In this document: positions 41,523-50,839 of the stretch, piece by piece
How the letters are laid out: every line of letters starts with the position of its first letter
Position numbering within the stretch: position 1 is the first letter of the stretch
Source: an uncultured Lachnospiraceae bacterium
Lineage (GTDB): Bacteria > Bacillota > Clostridia > Lachnospirales > Lachnospiraceae
Assembly: GCA_945621435.1 (NCBI GenBank)
Contig: CALZBR010000003.1
Location: forward strand, 29,618 to 93,617
DNA length: 64,000 bases
Direction: 5' to 3'
Notes under the pieces: model-generated
What the model was told of the DNA's origin: nothing
The model's database searches: none
What the model saw: only the letters and a program-made list of their open reading frames with translations
Made by a program: the position numbers and the translations under genes

Positions 41523-41981
41523 CTACTTCTCCAACTTCCTGAGGCGCTCCTCAATCTCGCTGTTCTCCAGCCCCTCCGCCAGGGACTCGTCCAGACAATG
41601 AACCACATATTCCGAACCCTCCAGCGATACTGTGATGGTACCGGGCGTCAAGGTGATGGCATTGGCCAGAAAAGCCTTTCCTGTAGGCGTTTCCAGGTCC
41701 GAGCGGAAGGTGACCAGCACAGGCTCTATCTCCTCCTCCTGGGACAAAATCAGATGAAGGACATTGGAATTCGCCTTCAGAATCTCCAGAACCAACAGAA
41801 CAAGATACCTTACGCCCTGAAAAATCTTTTTGTAGATATGTATTTCCTTCTGTACGGAATAATCTGCAAACTTACAGCTAAACCCGAAAATCGCCCCTGC
41901 TATCAGGATTCCGAAGATACAGATTTCCCATGTAATCCTGCCGTTAAATATCACCCAAAGCAAAAAATACAGTATGAACAT
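41523..41981 (-). CDS. mrpE: Antiporter subunit MrpE
   Basis: A 152-residue protein with two N-terminal helices and the family pattern ANAITLTPGTITVSLEGSEYVVHCLDES (about 105-132) in its cytoplasmic domain. It is the first gene of the antiporter operon. GGAGG lies seven bases before the ATG. Confidence 0.92.
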   Translation of the reverse strand: MFILYFLLWVIFNGRITWEICIFGILIAGAIFGFSCKFADYSVQKEIHIYKKIFQGVRYLVLLVLEILKANSNVLHLILSQEEEIEPVLVTFRSDLETPTGKAFLANAITLTPGTITVSLEGSEYVVHCLDESLAEGLENSEIEERLRKLEK

Positions 41982-42008
41982 GACTCAGCCTCCGTTAAAA
42001 ACGATTAC

Positions 42009-42036
42009 ATTTTAGCACAAAAATATTTTTTTTCAA
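42009..42036 (-). promoter_or_regulatory. Promoter of the antiporter operon
   Basis: Minus strand TTGAAA, 16-base spacer, TAAAAT, 28 bases before mrpE. Confidence 0.55.
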
Positions 42037-42051
42037 TGTATTTGAATGTAT

Positions 42052-42091
42052 AAAAAAAGGCACATTGATTATCATTCCTCAATGCACCTTT
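42052..42091 (-). terminator. Terminator of the cytidylate-kinase-like gene
   Basis: AAAGG..CATTG / CAATG..CCTTT with an internal 2 by 2 mismatch, followed on the minus strand by seven T. It lies about 55 bases after the stop. Confidence 0.65.
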
Positions 42092-42146
42092 GCCTATACT
42101 TTCCAATCGATTATTTCTGCCGAATATACCATGCGTATCCGTCAGG

Positions 42147-42632
42147 TCAGACCATACCCACTCTCTCGAAATATTTCATCAGGATATCCGCACAATTCTC
42201 TGCCCCATGGACCGAGGTATCAAGAATCATATGATAATTGCTCACATCCCCCCAGACCTTGCCCGTATGCTGATAATAATACTCGGAGCGCTCTCTGTCA
42301 TTCTTCTCCAGCATCTCTTTGGCCTCTTCATAGGGCAGGGATTCCTTCTTCATGATACGTCTGATACGGTCTTCCTTGTCCGCGCAGACATAGATGTTGA
42401 ACACATTGGATTGCCCGCTCAGAATCTCGGAAGCACACCGCCCCAGAATAATACAGGATTCCTTTGCAAGCTCCCTGATGACTTCTGCCTCATCGGAATA
42501 ATTGTTTTCATGCAACTCGTTTTCAATATAAGCCTTATCATAAACCGGAATATCTAACTTCTTGGAAAGCTGCTCAGCAATCATGCTGGCACCGGTGCCG
42601 AATCTGCGGCTCACGGTAATCACAAATCCCAT
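42147..42632 (-). CDS. Cytidylate kinase-like family protein
   Basis: A 161-residue P-loop protein. The Walker A region reads ITVSRRFGTGASMIAEQLS, a G-x-G-x-S form typical of the cytidylate-kinase-like group. IILGRCASEIL and DREDRIRRI-type CADKEDRIRRIMKKES follow. It is shorter than true cytidylate kinases and its substrate is not known. It stands alone, followed by a terminator. Confidence 0.82.
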   Translation of the reverse strand: MGFVITVSRRFGTGASMIAEQLSKKLDIPVYDKAYIENELHENNYSDEAEVIRELAKESCIILGRCASEILSGQSNVFNIYVCADKEDRIRRIMKKESLPYEEAKEMLEKNDRERSEYYYQHTGKVWGDVSNYHMILDTSVHGAENCADILMKYFERVGMV

Positions 42633-42722
42633 GACAATCCTCCTCTGCTGTTACAATTCTTTTTGAGTAAAGTCATTTTATCATATATTGTTTTGGGTTA
42701 CAAGAAAATACATACTCTGAGT

Positions 42723-44483
42723 TTACTTCAATTCATTCGCCATCTGATAGAGACTGTAGTATACTCCCTTCTTCTCCATCAGCTCCTCATGGTTGCCTTC
42801 CTCCGTGATGCCCTCCTCCGTCAGCACCATGATTCGGTCCGAATTGCGGATGGTGGAGAGTCTGTGGGCAACGGTCAGCGTAGTACGTCCCTCCGACAGC
42901 GCCGCAAGAGACTTTGCCACAGCGTACTCACTCTCGTTGTCCAGGGCGGAGGTTGCCTCGTCCAGAATCATGATGGGGGCATCCTTCAAAAACATTCTGG
43001 CGATGCTGATTCGCTGCTTCTGTCCCCCGGAGAGCTTTACGCCCCGCTCACCGATATAGGTGTCATACCCATCCTTCAGCTCCTTGATAAACTCGTGTGC
43101 CCCGGCTTTCTTTGCCGCCGTCTCCACCTCTTCCCTGGTGGCGTCAGTCTTACCGTAGACGATATTTTCATAGACCGTGCCGGAGAAAAGATAGACCTCC
43201 TGCTGTACCACACCAATGTTCCTTCGCAGACTTTTCAGTGTCAGCTCCTTAATATTCTTTCCGTCAATATAAATATTTCCGGCGGTCACATCATAAAATC
43301 TGGGAATCAGATTACAGAGTGTGGTCTTGCCACCGCCGGAGGGACCCACCAGCGCCACCTTTTCCCCGGGCTTAATGTTGAGATTCAGATTCCGGAATAC
43401 CTGATTATGATCGTCCGGATATTCGAAGCTCACATTTTCAAACACAATATTTCCCTTCGTATTTTCCAATGCCACCGCCCCGGGTTCATCCAGAATATCA
43501 ATATCCGCATCCATAATCTGAAAAAATCTCTCAATACCCGTCATTCCCCTCTGGAACTGCTCCGCAAACTCAATGATACGGCGAATGGTTGTGATAAAGG
43601 TGGAGACATACATGACATAGGCGACCAGATCAGCGGGACTCACGGCACCCCGAATGAGAAAGCAACCTCCTGCTCCAATCACCGCAAGATACATCAGACC
43701 GTCAAAAAATCTCGTGGAGCAGGCAAAAAGACCCATATAATGATAACTGTGCCTTTTGATATCATAGAACTTCAGATTGTCCTTCTCGAACTTCTCGTTT
43801 TCCACATCCTCGTTGGCAAACGCCTTGACCACCTTCTGCCCCAGCAGACTGTCCTCAATTCTGGCATTCAGCTCTCCCACCAGAACCCGCTGCTGACGAA
43901 ACATGGCACGTACCTTAAAATTGATTTTTCCGCAGATGACCAGCATAAAAGGGATTATGAGAAAAATAATCAGGGTCAAAGGTACATTAATACTGCACAG
44001 AATGATAAAGGAAGCCACACCCTTAATACCCGCAATGAAAAACTCTTCCGGACAATGATGGGCAAATTCCGTAACATCAAACAAATCACTGGTAATCCTG
44101 CTCATAATCTGCCCTACTTTTGTATTGCTGTAGTAGGTGTCCGATAGCTGCTGAAGATGGGCATAGGCGTCCCGACGCATATCCGTCTCCATATCCACGC
44201 CCATGACATGACCGTTGAAAGCCATGTAATAATAAGCCACCACATCAATCAACCGCAATATCAGATACAGGAGACCCAATTTACCAATGACACTAAGGGT
44301 CAGAAGTGCCGGATTCTCCATAGCCTGTCCCGTGATATACCTCACAATCAAAGGCAGAACAATCTCACACAACGTGGTCAGGGCAGCACAGAACAAATCC
44401 AGACACAAAACCCTCCGATGCCTTTTATAATAAGGGAGAAATCTCTTTATCAGTTCTGTAGACTTGTATTTTCTCTCGTTCAT
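42723..44483 (-). CDS. ABC transporter, fused permease and ATPase
   Basis: About 586 residues from ATG 44483 (GAGGTAGG before it); a start at 44546 would overlap the MATE gene. Six membrane helices fill residues about 15-300, the nucleotide-binding domain the rest: Walker A VGPSGGGKTTL, Q-loop VVQQEVYLFS, signature KLSGGQKQRISIARM, Walker B IMILDEATSALD, and the H-loop VAHRLSTI. This is a half transporter of the multidrug/lipid exporter type (MsbA/LmrA-like) and should work as a homodimer. The substrate is not known. It lies 24 bases behind the MATE gene, probably in one transcript. Confidence 0.93.
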   Translation of the reverse strand: MNERKYKSTELIKRFLPYYKRHRRVLCLDLFCAALTTLCEIVLPLIVRYITGQAMENPALLTLSVIGKLGLLYLILRLIDVVAYYYMAFNGHVMGVDMETDMRRDAYAHLQQLSDTYYSNTKVGQIMSRITSDLFDVTEFAHHCPEEFFIAGIKGVASFIILCSINVPLTLIIFLIIPFMLVICGKINFKVRAMFRQQRVLVGELNARIEDSLLGQKVVKAFANEDVENEKFEKDNLKFYDIKRHSYHYMGLFACSTRFFDGLMYLAVIGAGGCFLIRGAVSPADLVAYVMYVSTFITTIRRIIEFAEQFQRGMTGIERFFQIMDADIDILDEPGAVALENTKGNIVFENVSFEYPDDHNQVFRNLNLNIKPGEKVALVGPSGGGKTTLCNLIPRFYDVTAGNIYIDGKNIKELTLKSLRRNIGVVQQEVYLFSGTVYENIVYGKTDATREEVETAAKKAGAHEFIKELKDGYDTYIGERGVKLSGGQKQRISIARMFLKDAPIMILDEATSALDNESEYAVAKSLAALSEGRTTLTVAHRLSTIRNSDRIMVLTEEGITEEGNHEELMEKKGVYYSLYQMANELK

Positions 44484-44506
44484 ACCTACCTCTTTCCTGT
44501 CGGTTA

Positions 44507-45925
44507 TTATGATTTCTCTTTCACTTTGTTCTTGGCATTTTCCCAAGCCTCATCCATGGCGTCTTGTTCCGCTCTGCTTTTCACAACAGCCTTATACTTC
44601 CACTTTCCGCCAAAATATCTTGCCACACATACCAGCGCCGTGGTTCCCCAGGTAGCACCGGTAGTCATCCAGACTCCCCAGTAACCAATTGCCGGAATGC
44701 TTGTAAAAATAAAGGCGTAAATAAGTCGGCAGGCCACCTCGGTAATCCCGTTAATCATGGCAAAACCGGTATCTCCGCAACCGTTCAATATCGCTCTGGG
44801 AACATATATCATACCCAGCCCGAAATAAAAGAGACTGGTGATTCTAAGGGCACGTCCGGCCATCTCGATGACCTCAGACTCCTTTACAAAGATACCCACA
44901 ATCTGATGTCCAAGGAGATATGCAATGGGGATAAAGGCAAGACTGAAGACCAGAACCATCAGAGTGGACTGGACAAAGCCTTTTTTAACACGATCCGTCT
45001 TGCCGGCACCGATATTCTGTCCGGCATAGGTGGTAAGCGCCGCGCTCAGGGAGCTGTAGGGCTGCTGCACGATCTGCTCGATTCTGCCGGTAATGGTATA
45101 GGAAGCCATGACTACATCTCCGAAGGAATTCACCACACCCTGCAGCGCCATACAGGAAACAGCTATCATGGAGTTCTGCATGGCAACAGGCAGACCCAGG
45201 CGGAAGGAACGGGTAATGATCTCCTTTTTCGGTGTCAGCTCTGCTTTGGTCAATCTGAAATACGGAACCTTATAATAAGCATAGATCAGGGAACAGATCG
45301 CCGCCACCATCTGTGCAATAATGGTAGCCAGCGCCACGCCAAATACTCCCCAGCCCAGCTTCAATACAAAGAACAGGTCCAGAGACACATTCACGATACT
45401 GGACAAGATCAGGAAATACAAGGGTGTCTTGGAGTCCCCGAGGGCCCTGAGGATTGCCGCAACGCCGTTGTACAGCGCGATTCCCACAATACCCATACAG
45501 CTTGTCCTCATATAGGTAATCGAATCCCGAATGATATTGTCCGGTGTTTTGAGCAGTCTGAGCAGAGCCGGACTGAGCAGCACGCCCAACACAGTCACCA
45601 CCAGGGCTGCTGCCATCAGAACATAGAAGGAATTGGCGATTGTGATGCGCACGTTTTTCTCATTCTTTGCCCCGAAATACTGTGCCACCAGAATACCGAT
45701 ACCGATGGCAAGACCGGAGCTTAAGGAAAAGAACAGGAAGCCCATGGAACCGCAGGTACCTACCGCTGCCAGAGCATCTTTGCCCACATAGTTACCCACC
45801 ACAACGGAATCCACCATATTGTAAAGCTGCTGGAACAGATTGCCTATCAAAAGAGGCAGGGAAAATCTGATTATATGCCCCATGGGACTTCCTACTGTCA
45901 TATCTGTCATATTTTTTGAGTTCAT
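44507..45925 (-). CDS. MATE family efflux transporter
   Basis: About 472 residues from ATG 45925 (GGAGGAG before it). Twelve helices in two halves, with the MATE marks PLLIGNLFQQLYNMVDSVVVG at the N-terminus and QNIGAGKTDRVKKG in the middle. Such proteins export drugs or metabolites in exchange for sodium or protons. It is followed by the ABC exporter gene, so both may serve one export function. The substrate cannot be read from the sequence. Confidence 0.93.
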   Translation of the reverse strand: MNSKNMTDMTVGSPMGHIIRFSLPLLIGNLFQQLYNMVDSVVVGNYVGKDALAAVGTCGSMGFLFFSLSSGLAIGIGILVAQYFGAKNEKNVRITIANSFYVLMAAALVVTVLGVLLSPALLRLLKTPDNIIRDSITYMRTSCMGIVGIALYNGVAAILRALGDSKTPLYFLILSSIVNVSLDLFFVLKLGWGVFGVALATIIAQMVAAICSLIYAYYKVPYFRLTKAELTPKKEIITRSFRLGLPVAMQNSMIAVSCMALQGVVNSFGDVVMASYTITGRIEQIVQQPYSSLSAALTTYAGQNIGAGKTDRVKKGFVQSTLMVLVFSLAFIPIAYLLGHQIVGIFVKESEVIEMAGRALRITSLFYFGLGMIYVPRAILNGCGDTGFAMINGITEVACRLIYAFIFTSIPAIGYWGVWMTTGATWGTTALVCVARYFGGKWKYKAVVKSRAEQDAMDEAWENAKNKVKEKS

Positions 45926-46010
45926 ACTTCTCCTCCGTCTATCCTCCGGATCATTCCTTAATCTATGACACACTTTCATTCATTAGCGCGTCACCGCATA
46001 TATATACATG

Positions 46011-46040
46011 AAAAAACTCCGCCGACACGCTTCGGCAGAG
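46011..46040 (-). terminator. Terminator of the PAS gene
   Basis: CTCCGCCGA / TCGGCAGAG, a 9-bp stem with one weak pair and a 6-base loop, followed on the minus strand by six T. Confidence 0.8.
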
Positions 46041-46070
46041 CTTTTCTTTCTTTTCTGACTTGAACATTCT

Positions 46071-46892
46071 TTATTGAGGATTCCCCTGAAGCAGTTTTGC
46101 CATGCGCTCCTGCTCTGTAATATCCTGCATGATACTCAGGATAAACAGCTTATCATCCGAAGTGACAAGCAGCTTGGTCTCACAGTGAATAGTCAATACG
46201 GTTCCATTGTTCAGGCGGGAATGAAATGTATAGGTATGAGTATCGCCCGGCTCCTTCAGATTGGCGGACACTGCCTGCAGAATACTCTGGTCTCTGCTTT
46301 CAATATGACGGATCATATTGTTGTAGAAACTAATCCTCCCGTCAGGATCATAATCAAACAAACGACGAGCCGCGTCATTGATAATCATAACCCTATGCTC
46401 CGGAATCGTGTAGGAAAACACGCCAAAGCTCAGAAAATCCATCACATCCGAACTATACAAGATCTGCTCCTGTTCATACATCGTGGATTCCCTGCGTTTC
46501 TCTACAACTCCCGCACAAACCTCCGGCTTATGATTTTCGTCCCACTCCACAGTGGTAAGTGTTACCTTGTACCAGGTTTTCCTGCTTTTATCCCGAAACT
46601 CTGCAGAAGCAGCAGGCGCACCCATCTCAATATCCGAATACATCCGGTCAAATCCCGGCAAATCCTGTCTGCATACCAGCTTATCTCTAAGACCGTCCGG
46701 TATATTATGGCAAACGGAATCACAACGAAATTCCCTGCTTGCCTTTTCCGTCAAGACCACCATTTTCTGCTTCGGAAAATACCGGAACAGAAAAATATTA
46801 ATATTCCCCAATGCTTCCATAGCATGCGCAGTCTCAAAGGGAGGAATGACAAATTTTTCTGTTTGTGTTGTGTTCTCAGTCTTTTCGCCCAT
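46071..46892 (-). CDS. PAS-domain protein without output domain
   Basis: A 273-residue soluble protein with two PAS-like modules. The second is clear: SSDVMDFLSFGVFSYTIPEHRVMIINDAARRLFDYDPDG (about 145-185), ending in the PAC segment LFILSIMQDITEQERMAK. The first, at about 30-130, has FLFRYFPKQKMVVLTEKASREF and ends in WYKVTLTTVEWDENH. No kinase, GGDEF or HTH domain follows, so the output must be through a partner, or the gene has lost its output part. It is transcribed alone. Confidence 0.75.
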   Translation of the reverse strand: MGEKTENTTQTEKFVIPPFETAHAMEALGNINIFLFRYFPKQKMVVLTEKASREFRCDSVCHNIPDGLRDKLVCRQDLPGFDRMYSDIEMGAPAASAEFRDKSRKTWYKVTLTTVEWDENHKPEVCAGVVEKRRESTMYEQEQILYSSDVMDFLSFGVFSYTIPEHRVMIINDAARRLFDYDPDGRISFYNNMIRHIESRDQSILQAVSANLKEPGDTHTYTFHSRLNNGTVLTIHCETKLLVTSDDKLFILSIMQDITEQERMAKLLQGNPQ

Positions 46893-46970
46893 ACAGCTTC
46901 CTCCTTTGTCCGGTAATCTATGTATCTACTGTCAATATACTACCATTTGACGCTTTTTGCAAGGTATGAG

Positions 46971-49900
46971 TCACTGCAGCAGCTCCAGAAGCTCTTCCCG
47001 GCTGAAGCTTCCGCTGCCCATCTCTTCCGCATTCAGCAGCCGGTCGGCAAGCTCTCTTTTCTTTTCCTGAAGGTGCAGAATCTTCTCCTCTATGGTATCC
47101 TTGGCAATTAGTTTGTAAACGCTTACCACGTTCTCCTGTCCGATGCGGTGGGTTCTGTCCGTGGCCTGATTCTGTACGGCCAGGTTCCACCAGGGATCAT
47201 AATGAATCACGATATCCGCTGCCGTCAGGTTCAGTCCCGTGCCCCCTGCCTTCAGGGAAATGCAGAACACACCCGTATCATCCGTCTGGAAAGCCTGTAC
47301 CATATTTCTGCGAGCCTCCTTGTTGGTAGCTCCGGTCAGCAGATAATAAGAGATTTTCTCCCTGTCAAATATCCGACACAGACGATCCAGCATGGTGGTA
47401 AACTGGGAAAACAGCAATATCTTATGCCCTCCGTTCAGGGCGTTCTTCACGATATCAAGGCAAAGCTCGGTCTTGGCAGATCCCCCCTTGTATCCTTCAT
47501 AAAGCAGGGCAGGATCACAGCAGAGCTGACGCAGCTTCGTCAGTTCTGCCAGAATCTGAATCTTATTTTTCCTGAACTCCGCATCCGAATTCTTGTCAAG
47601 GGTAAGCATCAGCCTCTTCACATGGGCGTCATACAGCTCCTGCTGCTCCCCTTCCAGTCCGGCAAAAATACTTTCCTCCAGCTTCTCCGGAAGATCCTTC
47701 AGCACGTCCCTTTTCAGGCGCCTCAGCACAAAAGGACGAATCAGCTTCTGCAGACGTTTTCCCGCATCCTCATCCCGGCTCTGGACAATGGGGATCTCGT
47801 AGTCGTTGCGGAATTTGTGATAGGTATACAGATAACCGGGCATGAGATAATCAAAAATACTCCACAGTTCACTGAGCCTGTTTTCAATCGGCGTTCCTGT
47901 GAGTGCCAGCCGGAAGCCTGCGCTGATCTCCTTGACCGTTCCGGCAGTCTGGGTACTGTGGTTTTTGATGTATTGCGCCTCGTCAATGATCTGTGCCACA
48001 AAACGAAGGGATGCATAGGATTCCCGGTCTCTCTTCAACAAATCATAGGAGGTGATCAGGATTTCCCCGGACCTGCAGCCCTCCAGAAGCTCCCTCCGTT
48101 CCACAGCGTTCCCCACAATGGTTTTTACGGGGAGGGAGGGCGCAAAGCGCTCAAACTCATTTTTCCAGTTGTAGACCAGGGACGCCGGACACACAATCAA
48201 TGCCAGGGGACATTCCCTCTCCACAGGCTCCGCGGATTCCGAGAGCAGATATGTGATCACCTGCAGGGTCTTTCCAAGACCCATATCATCTGCCAGAATA
48301 CCCCCGAAACCATTCTGCTTCAAAGCCCTGATCCAGAGATATCCCTTTTTCTGATATTCCCTGAGTACGTTCTCCATGGATCCGGGTACTTCAAAATCGT
48401 TGTCCTCCACCGTCTTCATATTGCGGATCAAGGCCTTGAATTCACGATTCCTCTCCATTCCCAGGGCATTCCATTCCTTTGCCTCCGCATCCAGATACAG
48501 CGCACGATATTTGGGAAGCAGGATACTTTCGCCCTTCAGCTGTGCGTCGTTGAGCCCCAGTCCCTCCTTCAGCTCAAAGAGGGCACCGATGGCTTCCCCC
48601 TCCATGTTGATAAAATCGCCGTTTTTCAGGCGGTAAAACTTCTTCTTACGGTCATATTTGCAGAGGATTTCCTGCAGCTGTTCTGAGGAAAGGTCCCCGG
48701 CTGTCATCTTCAGCTCCAGCAAATCTCCCGACAGGGATACTCCCACATGAGTCCTGGGCGCCGGGGATACTTTGACGGATTTCAGCGCCTCAGACACAAA
48801 CACCTGACCCAGCTGCTGAAAATCCTCTATTCCCCGGGTCAGAAGCTCATAAAGCATGTCCTCGTCTCCGGAGAGCACCAGTCTGCTCTCTGCAGGATCA
48901 TAGGACTTAAAATAACGGTGAATCTGCTGCCCGGTCTGAAGCTCCTTTACCGCATCCCGTTCCGTACCGATTCCGATATTATCAAATACGTTGTATTTCT
49001 GTTCATCCCCATACACCGCAAACAATTGACAGGTAATATAATCCTGCCGGGGCGCATCCAGATAGATCTCAAAAGCTACCTCCTTTACCCCGTAGGATTC
49101 CTTGTCAAAGGAGCTGTAATCCGTGATGAAAAACTGTTCCAGGGCAGGCAGTACCTCCCTGCAGAATACAGGCACATCTCTGGCAGCAATAAAGAGAAAT
49201 CTGCCGGCTTCCACATCCTCAAAGCAACTCAAAAAATCCTGAACCGGTTCCGTACAAGCCCGATTCAGACGATAAATCCTGCCGTCCTGAAAATAGAAGG
49301 TATCCTTTCTTCCCCGGTATCCTTTCGGAAGATTCACGGAAATATCCAGCCCCTCCTCCTTCCCGTGGATGGTAAGTACCCTGACCGGCTCTTCCTCCGT
49401 CTCCCGCCACAGCCTTCTCTCGTAGCTGTCAATCCGTCCCCAAAAAGAGCTTCCCGACATCAGATTGATGAATTCCTCAAATTCCGAAACGGACAGCTCC
49501 ATCTCTCTCAGCTTGGGAAGATAATAGCTTGCGTAATAGCCATAATGTCCGCTATAGCTATCCTTCGCACTGTATTCCTTTGTCCATTCACAGACAAATT
49601 CCGCAAGCCCCCTGCTTTCCTGTGCAAACGCTTCCATTCCGTGGACAAAGGTGAGATTCTTGCCGTAGGAATATTCCTCATTCCTCTCTATGGCTCCCGC
49701 CAGAGCCAGAATATCCTTCACAACATACTTATGACCTTCCTCGGTTCCGATGGAAAGCCTTAACTGAATGGAACCTTTTTCAGCCGTAATCTCCGGCACC
49801 AGCTTGACCCTGCCGTAATATGTCCCTTCTGTGACGGGAAGTGTCCTCTGCAGCATCCTTTTCTGAAGAAGACGGCTGAGGGAATGGGAGGTTTGTGTGA

Positions 49901-50297
49901 ATCTCGCCTTCCCCGGTCCGCTGATTTTTTTCGGCTGAGACCCTGTCGTGAGTATCCTTCCCCCGTCTCTCTCCCGGAGCAGACTGATGAGCGGTCTGTC
50001 TTCCCTTTCGTCAATATATTTCAGTGCCACTGCCACACAGTGCTTGCACATCCCTTCGTAATTGAGATAGGCTGCGCACTCACAGGAATAATCCTCCATG
50101 TAATCCAGGTCCCAGTTGTACCTCAGCCTGACCTTATAGCTCAACCGGCCGCTGCCCTTTACTCTGGCAAAAACATCATCCATGAAACCTTTGTCCTCAG
50201 CCCGGAAATCAAGGATAGCCCCCCCCTGATACAACTCCTCTCCACGGCGGAAAATCGTTGTTCCCGCATCCCGCATGACGTTACTTCTGGTAAACAT
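46971..50297 (-). CDS. SNF2-family helicase with SWIM zinc finger
   Basis: An 1108-residue protein. The SWIM zinc finger CECAAYLNYEGMCKHC lies at about residues 74-89. A long middle region without clear motifs follows, then the SNF2 ATPase core (about 650-1100): ILADDMGLGKTLQ (motif I), IDEAQYIKN (DEAQ form of motif II), ALTGTPIENRLSELWSIFDYL (III), and in the second lobe KILLFSQFTTMLD, GTGLNLTAADIVIHYDPWWN and QATDRTHRIGQ (V-VI). Bacterial relatives are thought to move along duplex DNA or interact with RNA polymerase; a cellular role is not established. It lies 67 bases behind the HTH gene, which may be in the same operon. Confidence 0.92.
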   Translation of the reverse strand: MFTRSNVMRDAGTTIFRRGEELYQGGAILDFRAEDKGFMDDVFARVKGSGRLSYKVRLRYNWDLDYMEDYSCECAAYLNYEGMCKHCVAVALKYIDEREDRPLISLLRERDGGRILTTGSQPKKISGPGKARFTQTSHSLSRLLQKRMLQRTLPVTEGTYYGRVKLVPEITAEKGSIQLRLSIGTEEGHKYVVKDILALAGAIERNEEYSYGKNLTFVHGMEAFAQESRGLAEFVCEWTKEYSAKDSYSGHYGYYASYYLPKLREMELSVSEFEEFINLMSGSSFWGRIDSYERRLWRETEEEPVRVLTIHGKEEGLDISVNLPKGYRGRKDTFYFQDGRIYRLNRACTEPVQDFLSCFEDVEAGRFLFIAARDVPVFCREVLPALEQFFITDYSSFDKESYGVKEVAFEIYLDAPRQDYITCQLFAVYGDEQKYNVFDNIGIGTERDAVKELQTGQQIHRYFKSYDPAESRLVLSGDEDMLYELLTRGIEDFQQLGQVFVSEALKSVKVSPAPRTHVGVSLSGDLLELKMTAGDLSSEQLQEILCKYDRKKKFYRLKNGDFINMEGEAIGALFELKEGLGLNDAQLKGESILLPKYRALYLDAEAKEWNALGMERNREFKALIRNMKTVEDNDFEVPGSMENVLREYQKKGYLWIRALKQNGFGGILADDMGLGKTLQVITYLLSESAEPVERECPLALIVCPASLVYNWKNEFERFAPSLPVKTIVGNAVERRELLEGCRSGEILITSYDLLKRDRESYASLRFVAQIIDEAQYIKNHSTQTAGTVKEISAGFRLALTGTPIENRLSELWSIFDYLMPGYLYTYHKFRNDYEIPIVQSRDEDAGKRLQKLIRPFVLRRLKRDVLKDLPEKLEESIFAGLEGEQQELYDAHVKRLMLTLDKNSDAEFRKNKIQILAELTKLRQLCCDPALLYEGYKGGSAKTELCLDIVKNALNGGHKILLFSQFTTMLDRLCRIFDREKISYYLLTGATNKEARRNMVQAFQTDDTGVFCISLKAGGTGLNLTAADIVIHYDPWWNLAVQNQATDRTHRIGQENVVSVYKLIAKDTIEEKILHLQEKKRELADRLLNAEEMGSGSFSREELLELLQ

Positions 50298-50364
50298 ATA
50301 TTTTATTTCCTCTCCTTATGCTCTCTTTACCTGTTCAGATTCCGTGCAATCGCCTTCACAACCT

Positions 50365-50712
50365 TCAAGTCCCATCTTCCGTTACGGGAAATAAAGAAGA
50401 AATCCGTAAAGTGGTTCTCTTCCCTTCCCTTATCCACATATGCCACAATGTCCTCTTCTCTCTCTGCAGTCTTGAGATAAGGAGCTCCTGATTGACCTGC
50501 GAACTGCTGGCATTGCCATCCGGGTACCGGAGATTTATCTCCATCTCAACCCCCAGCACATCCAGACATTCCTGAAGCTCTCTGAGGGTCATGCTTTCTC
50601 TGGCAAGCTTTCTGTACAGGGAGGACGGGATCATTCCCATTCTTTTGGCCAGATCCGCTTTGGCAATGCCCAGGTCGGAGCAGACAATATTGATTATTTC
50701 TGCTGTCTTCAT
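50365..50712 (-). CDS. XRE-like helix-turn-helix protein, probably frameshifted
   Basis: A 115-residue frame. The first about 65 residues form an XRE-type helix-turn-helix (LGIAKADLAKRMGMIPSSLYRKLARESMTLRELQECLDVLGVEM). After about residue 72 the composition becomes less protein-like (KRTLWHMWIREGKRTTLR). The neighbouring frame carries a well-formed tail (AEREEDIVAYVDKGREENHF, ending in KVVKAIARNLNR) and stops at 50327, just before the SNF2 gene. One missing or extra base near 50490-50540 may have broken the gene. It might regulate the helicase gene behind it. Confidence 0.6.
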   Translation of the reverse strand: MKTAEIINIVCSDLGIAKADLAKRMGMIPSSLYRKLARESMTLRELQECLDVLGVEMEINLRYPDGNASSSQVNQELLISRLQREKRTLWHMWIREGKRTTLRISSLFPVTEDGT

Positions 50713-50839
50713 TTGTTTATCCCCATATCGTTATCCTTACATATTTATCCGCATCTCTAAAGTAACATTCTTGCTACCATAACACATACGACATATTTCG
50801 ACAAGCAAAATATAAATTATTTACAGTTCATGTTACAGT

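Noticed and set aside
42663..44147. 494-codon open frame on the plus strand
   Set aside because: It is antisense to the ABC transporter gene, whose motifs and codon pattern are clear. The plus-strand product is rich in His, Ile and Leu without any family resemblance.
47148..48686. 512-codon open frame on the plus strand
   Set aside because: It is the shadow of the SNF2 helicase gene on the other strand; no domain is recognisable.
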